A stretch of DNA of 14,667 nt from an uncultured Saprospiraceae bacterium. GTDB taxonomy: Bacteria; Bacteroidota; Bacteroidia; Chitinophagales; Saprospiraceae. How positions within the stretch are numbered: the first letter of the stretch is position 1; every line of letters starts with the position of its first letter. Made by a program: the position numbers and the translations under genes. This document shows positions 14,280 to 14,667 of this stretch, one piece after another. A model generated the notes under the pieces. That model ran no database searches. It saw only the letters and a list, made by a program, of their open reading frames with translations, and was not told where the DNA came from. Location of the stretch: NCBI GenBank assembly GCA_937952155.1, contig CALFYH010000363.1:1-14667 (forward strand), in the 5' to 3' direction.

Positions 14280-14667
14280 ATGAAGAACACGTATTTCCAA
14301 CTCATTAACCAAACATATTATTTTCCGCAGGAAGGCTTCGACCTAAATCAAGGTAGCCTTACCTTTCACGGCATTTCGCTAATGTACTTGATAGAAAAAT
14401 ATGGGACACCTTTTCGTCTTACATATCTACCGAGAATAGGCGATCAAATCAAAAAAGCAAAAAATTTTTTCAATAAGGCCATTAAGGCTAATAATTATAA
14501 AGGTGAGTACCATTATTGCTATTGTACCAAGTGTTGTCACTTTTCGCATGTGATAGAAGAAGCGCTGGAGCATACAGTACATTTGGAGACATCATCTTCA
14601 TTTGATATAGACATCATAAGGATTCTTGAGGCAAAAGGTAAGATAAATAAAAAGACAATCCTCATCC
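14280..14667 (+). CDS. speA: Arginine decarboxylase, Bacteroidota biosynthetic type (5' part, runs off the window)
   Basis: Arginine decarboxylase converts arginine to agmatine, the first step of polyamine synthesis by the agmatine route, using pyridoxal phosphate in an alanine-racemase-fold barrel. The first 129 residues are present, from ATG 14280 (MKNTYFQLINQTYYFPQEGF) to the window edge. Recognisable parts are LTFHGISLMYLIEKYGTPFR, ending in the conserved YGTP-R segment of this fold, and YHYCYCTKCCHF (77-88), where Lys84 is the expected cofactor lysine, followed by HLETSSSFDIDI (101-112). I identify it by similarity, from memory, to Bacteroidota proteins annotated as arginine decarboxylase; a related PLP decarboxylase (lysine or diaminopimelate) is the main alternative. 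The catalytic C-terminal half lies outside the window. The upstream ATG at 14269 is out of frame and ends quickly. Confidence 0.82.
   Translation, partial: MKNTYFQLINQTYYFPQEGFDLNQGSLTFHGISLMYLIEKYGTPFRLTYLPRIGDQIKKAKNFFNKAIKANNYKGEYHYCYCTKCCHFSHVIEEALEHTVHLETSSSFDIDIIRILEAKGKINKKTILI

Noticed and set aside
1..14667. CRISPR array, insertion sequence, prophage, toxin-antitoxin or defence island
   Set aside because: No regularly spaced repeats, transposase motifs, terminal inverted repeats or defence-gene signatures; all recognised genes are core metabolism, repair or translation genes with even composition.

Overview
This 14.7 kb window reads as ordinary core chromosome of a member of the phylum Bacteroidota. 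The evidence is low GC with AT-rich spacers, almost no Shine-Dalgarno sequences, promoter -7 elements of the TAnnTTTG type, a transketolase carrying the Bacteroidota form of the cofactor motif (SDGG where most bacteria have GDG), an IF2 with a very long Lys/Pro/Glu-rich linker, and the order mutL - rhomboid - rhomboid - membrane EEP hydrolase. Saprospiria or a related environmental lineage is my guess from protein texture only. I see no mobile element, prophage, CRISPR array, tRNA or rRNA.

Left block, + strand (about 1-6315). It opens with the end of an unrecognised single-span membrane protein. Then come mutL (mismatch repair), two tandem rhomboid proteases with intact catalytic residues, a membrane-anchored endonuclease/exonuclease/phosphatase-family protein starting at GTG, nadA (quinolinate synthase) and a GNAT acetyltransferase overlapping nadA by 4 bases. 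Gaps are 3-34 bases, so this may be one or two transcripts. It converges on transketolase (6324-8363, - strand, GTG start), and the two stop codons lie inside one small inverted repeat.

Centre (8364-8584). A 221-base divergent control region holds a perfect TAnnTTTG element for each direction. The rightward one is followed at once by a 9-bp hairpin with a U-run, placed 15 bases before the rimP start. This looks like a built-in attenuator for the downstream operon.

Right block, + strand (8585-14017). rimP, nusA and infB form the classic ribosome-maturation / transcription-elongation / translation-initiation operon. A TIGR02757 (DUF2400) protein follows 9 bases after infB and is probably cotranscribed. 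After a 262-base spacer the window ends inside the 5' part of a Bacteroidota-type arginine decarboxylase (speA).

I did not find a convincing new multi-gene system. The best leads are the rimP leader attenuator, a MutL with an intact clamp-binding peptide but altered endonuclease metal motifs, the infB-linked TIGR02757 protein with a DNA-glycosylase-like Asp motif, and a duplicated short peptide in the IF2 linker.
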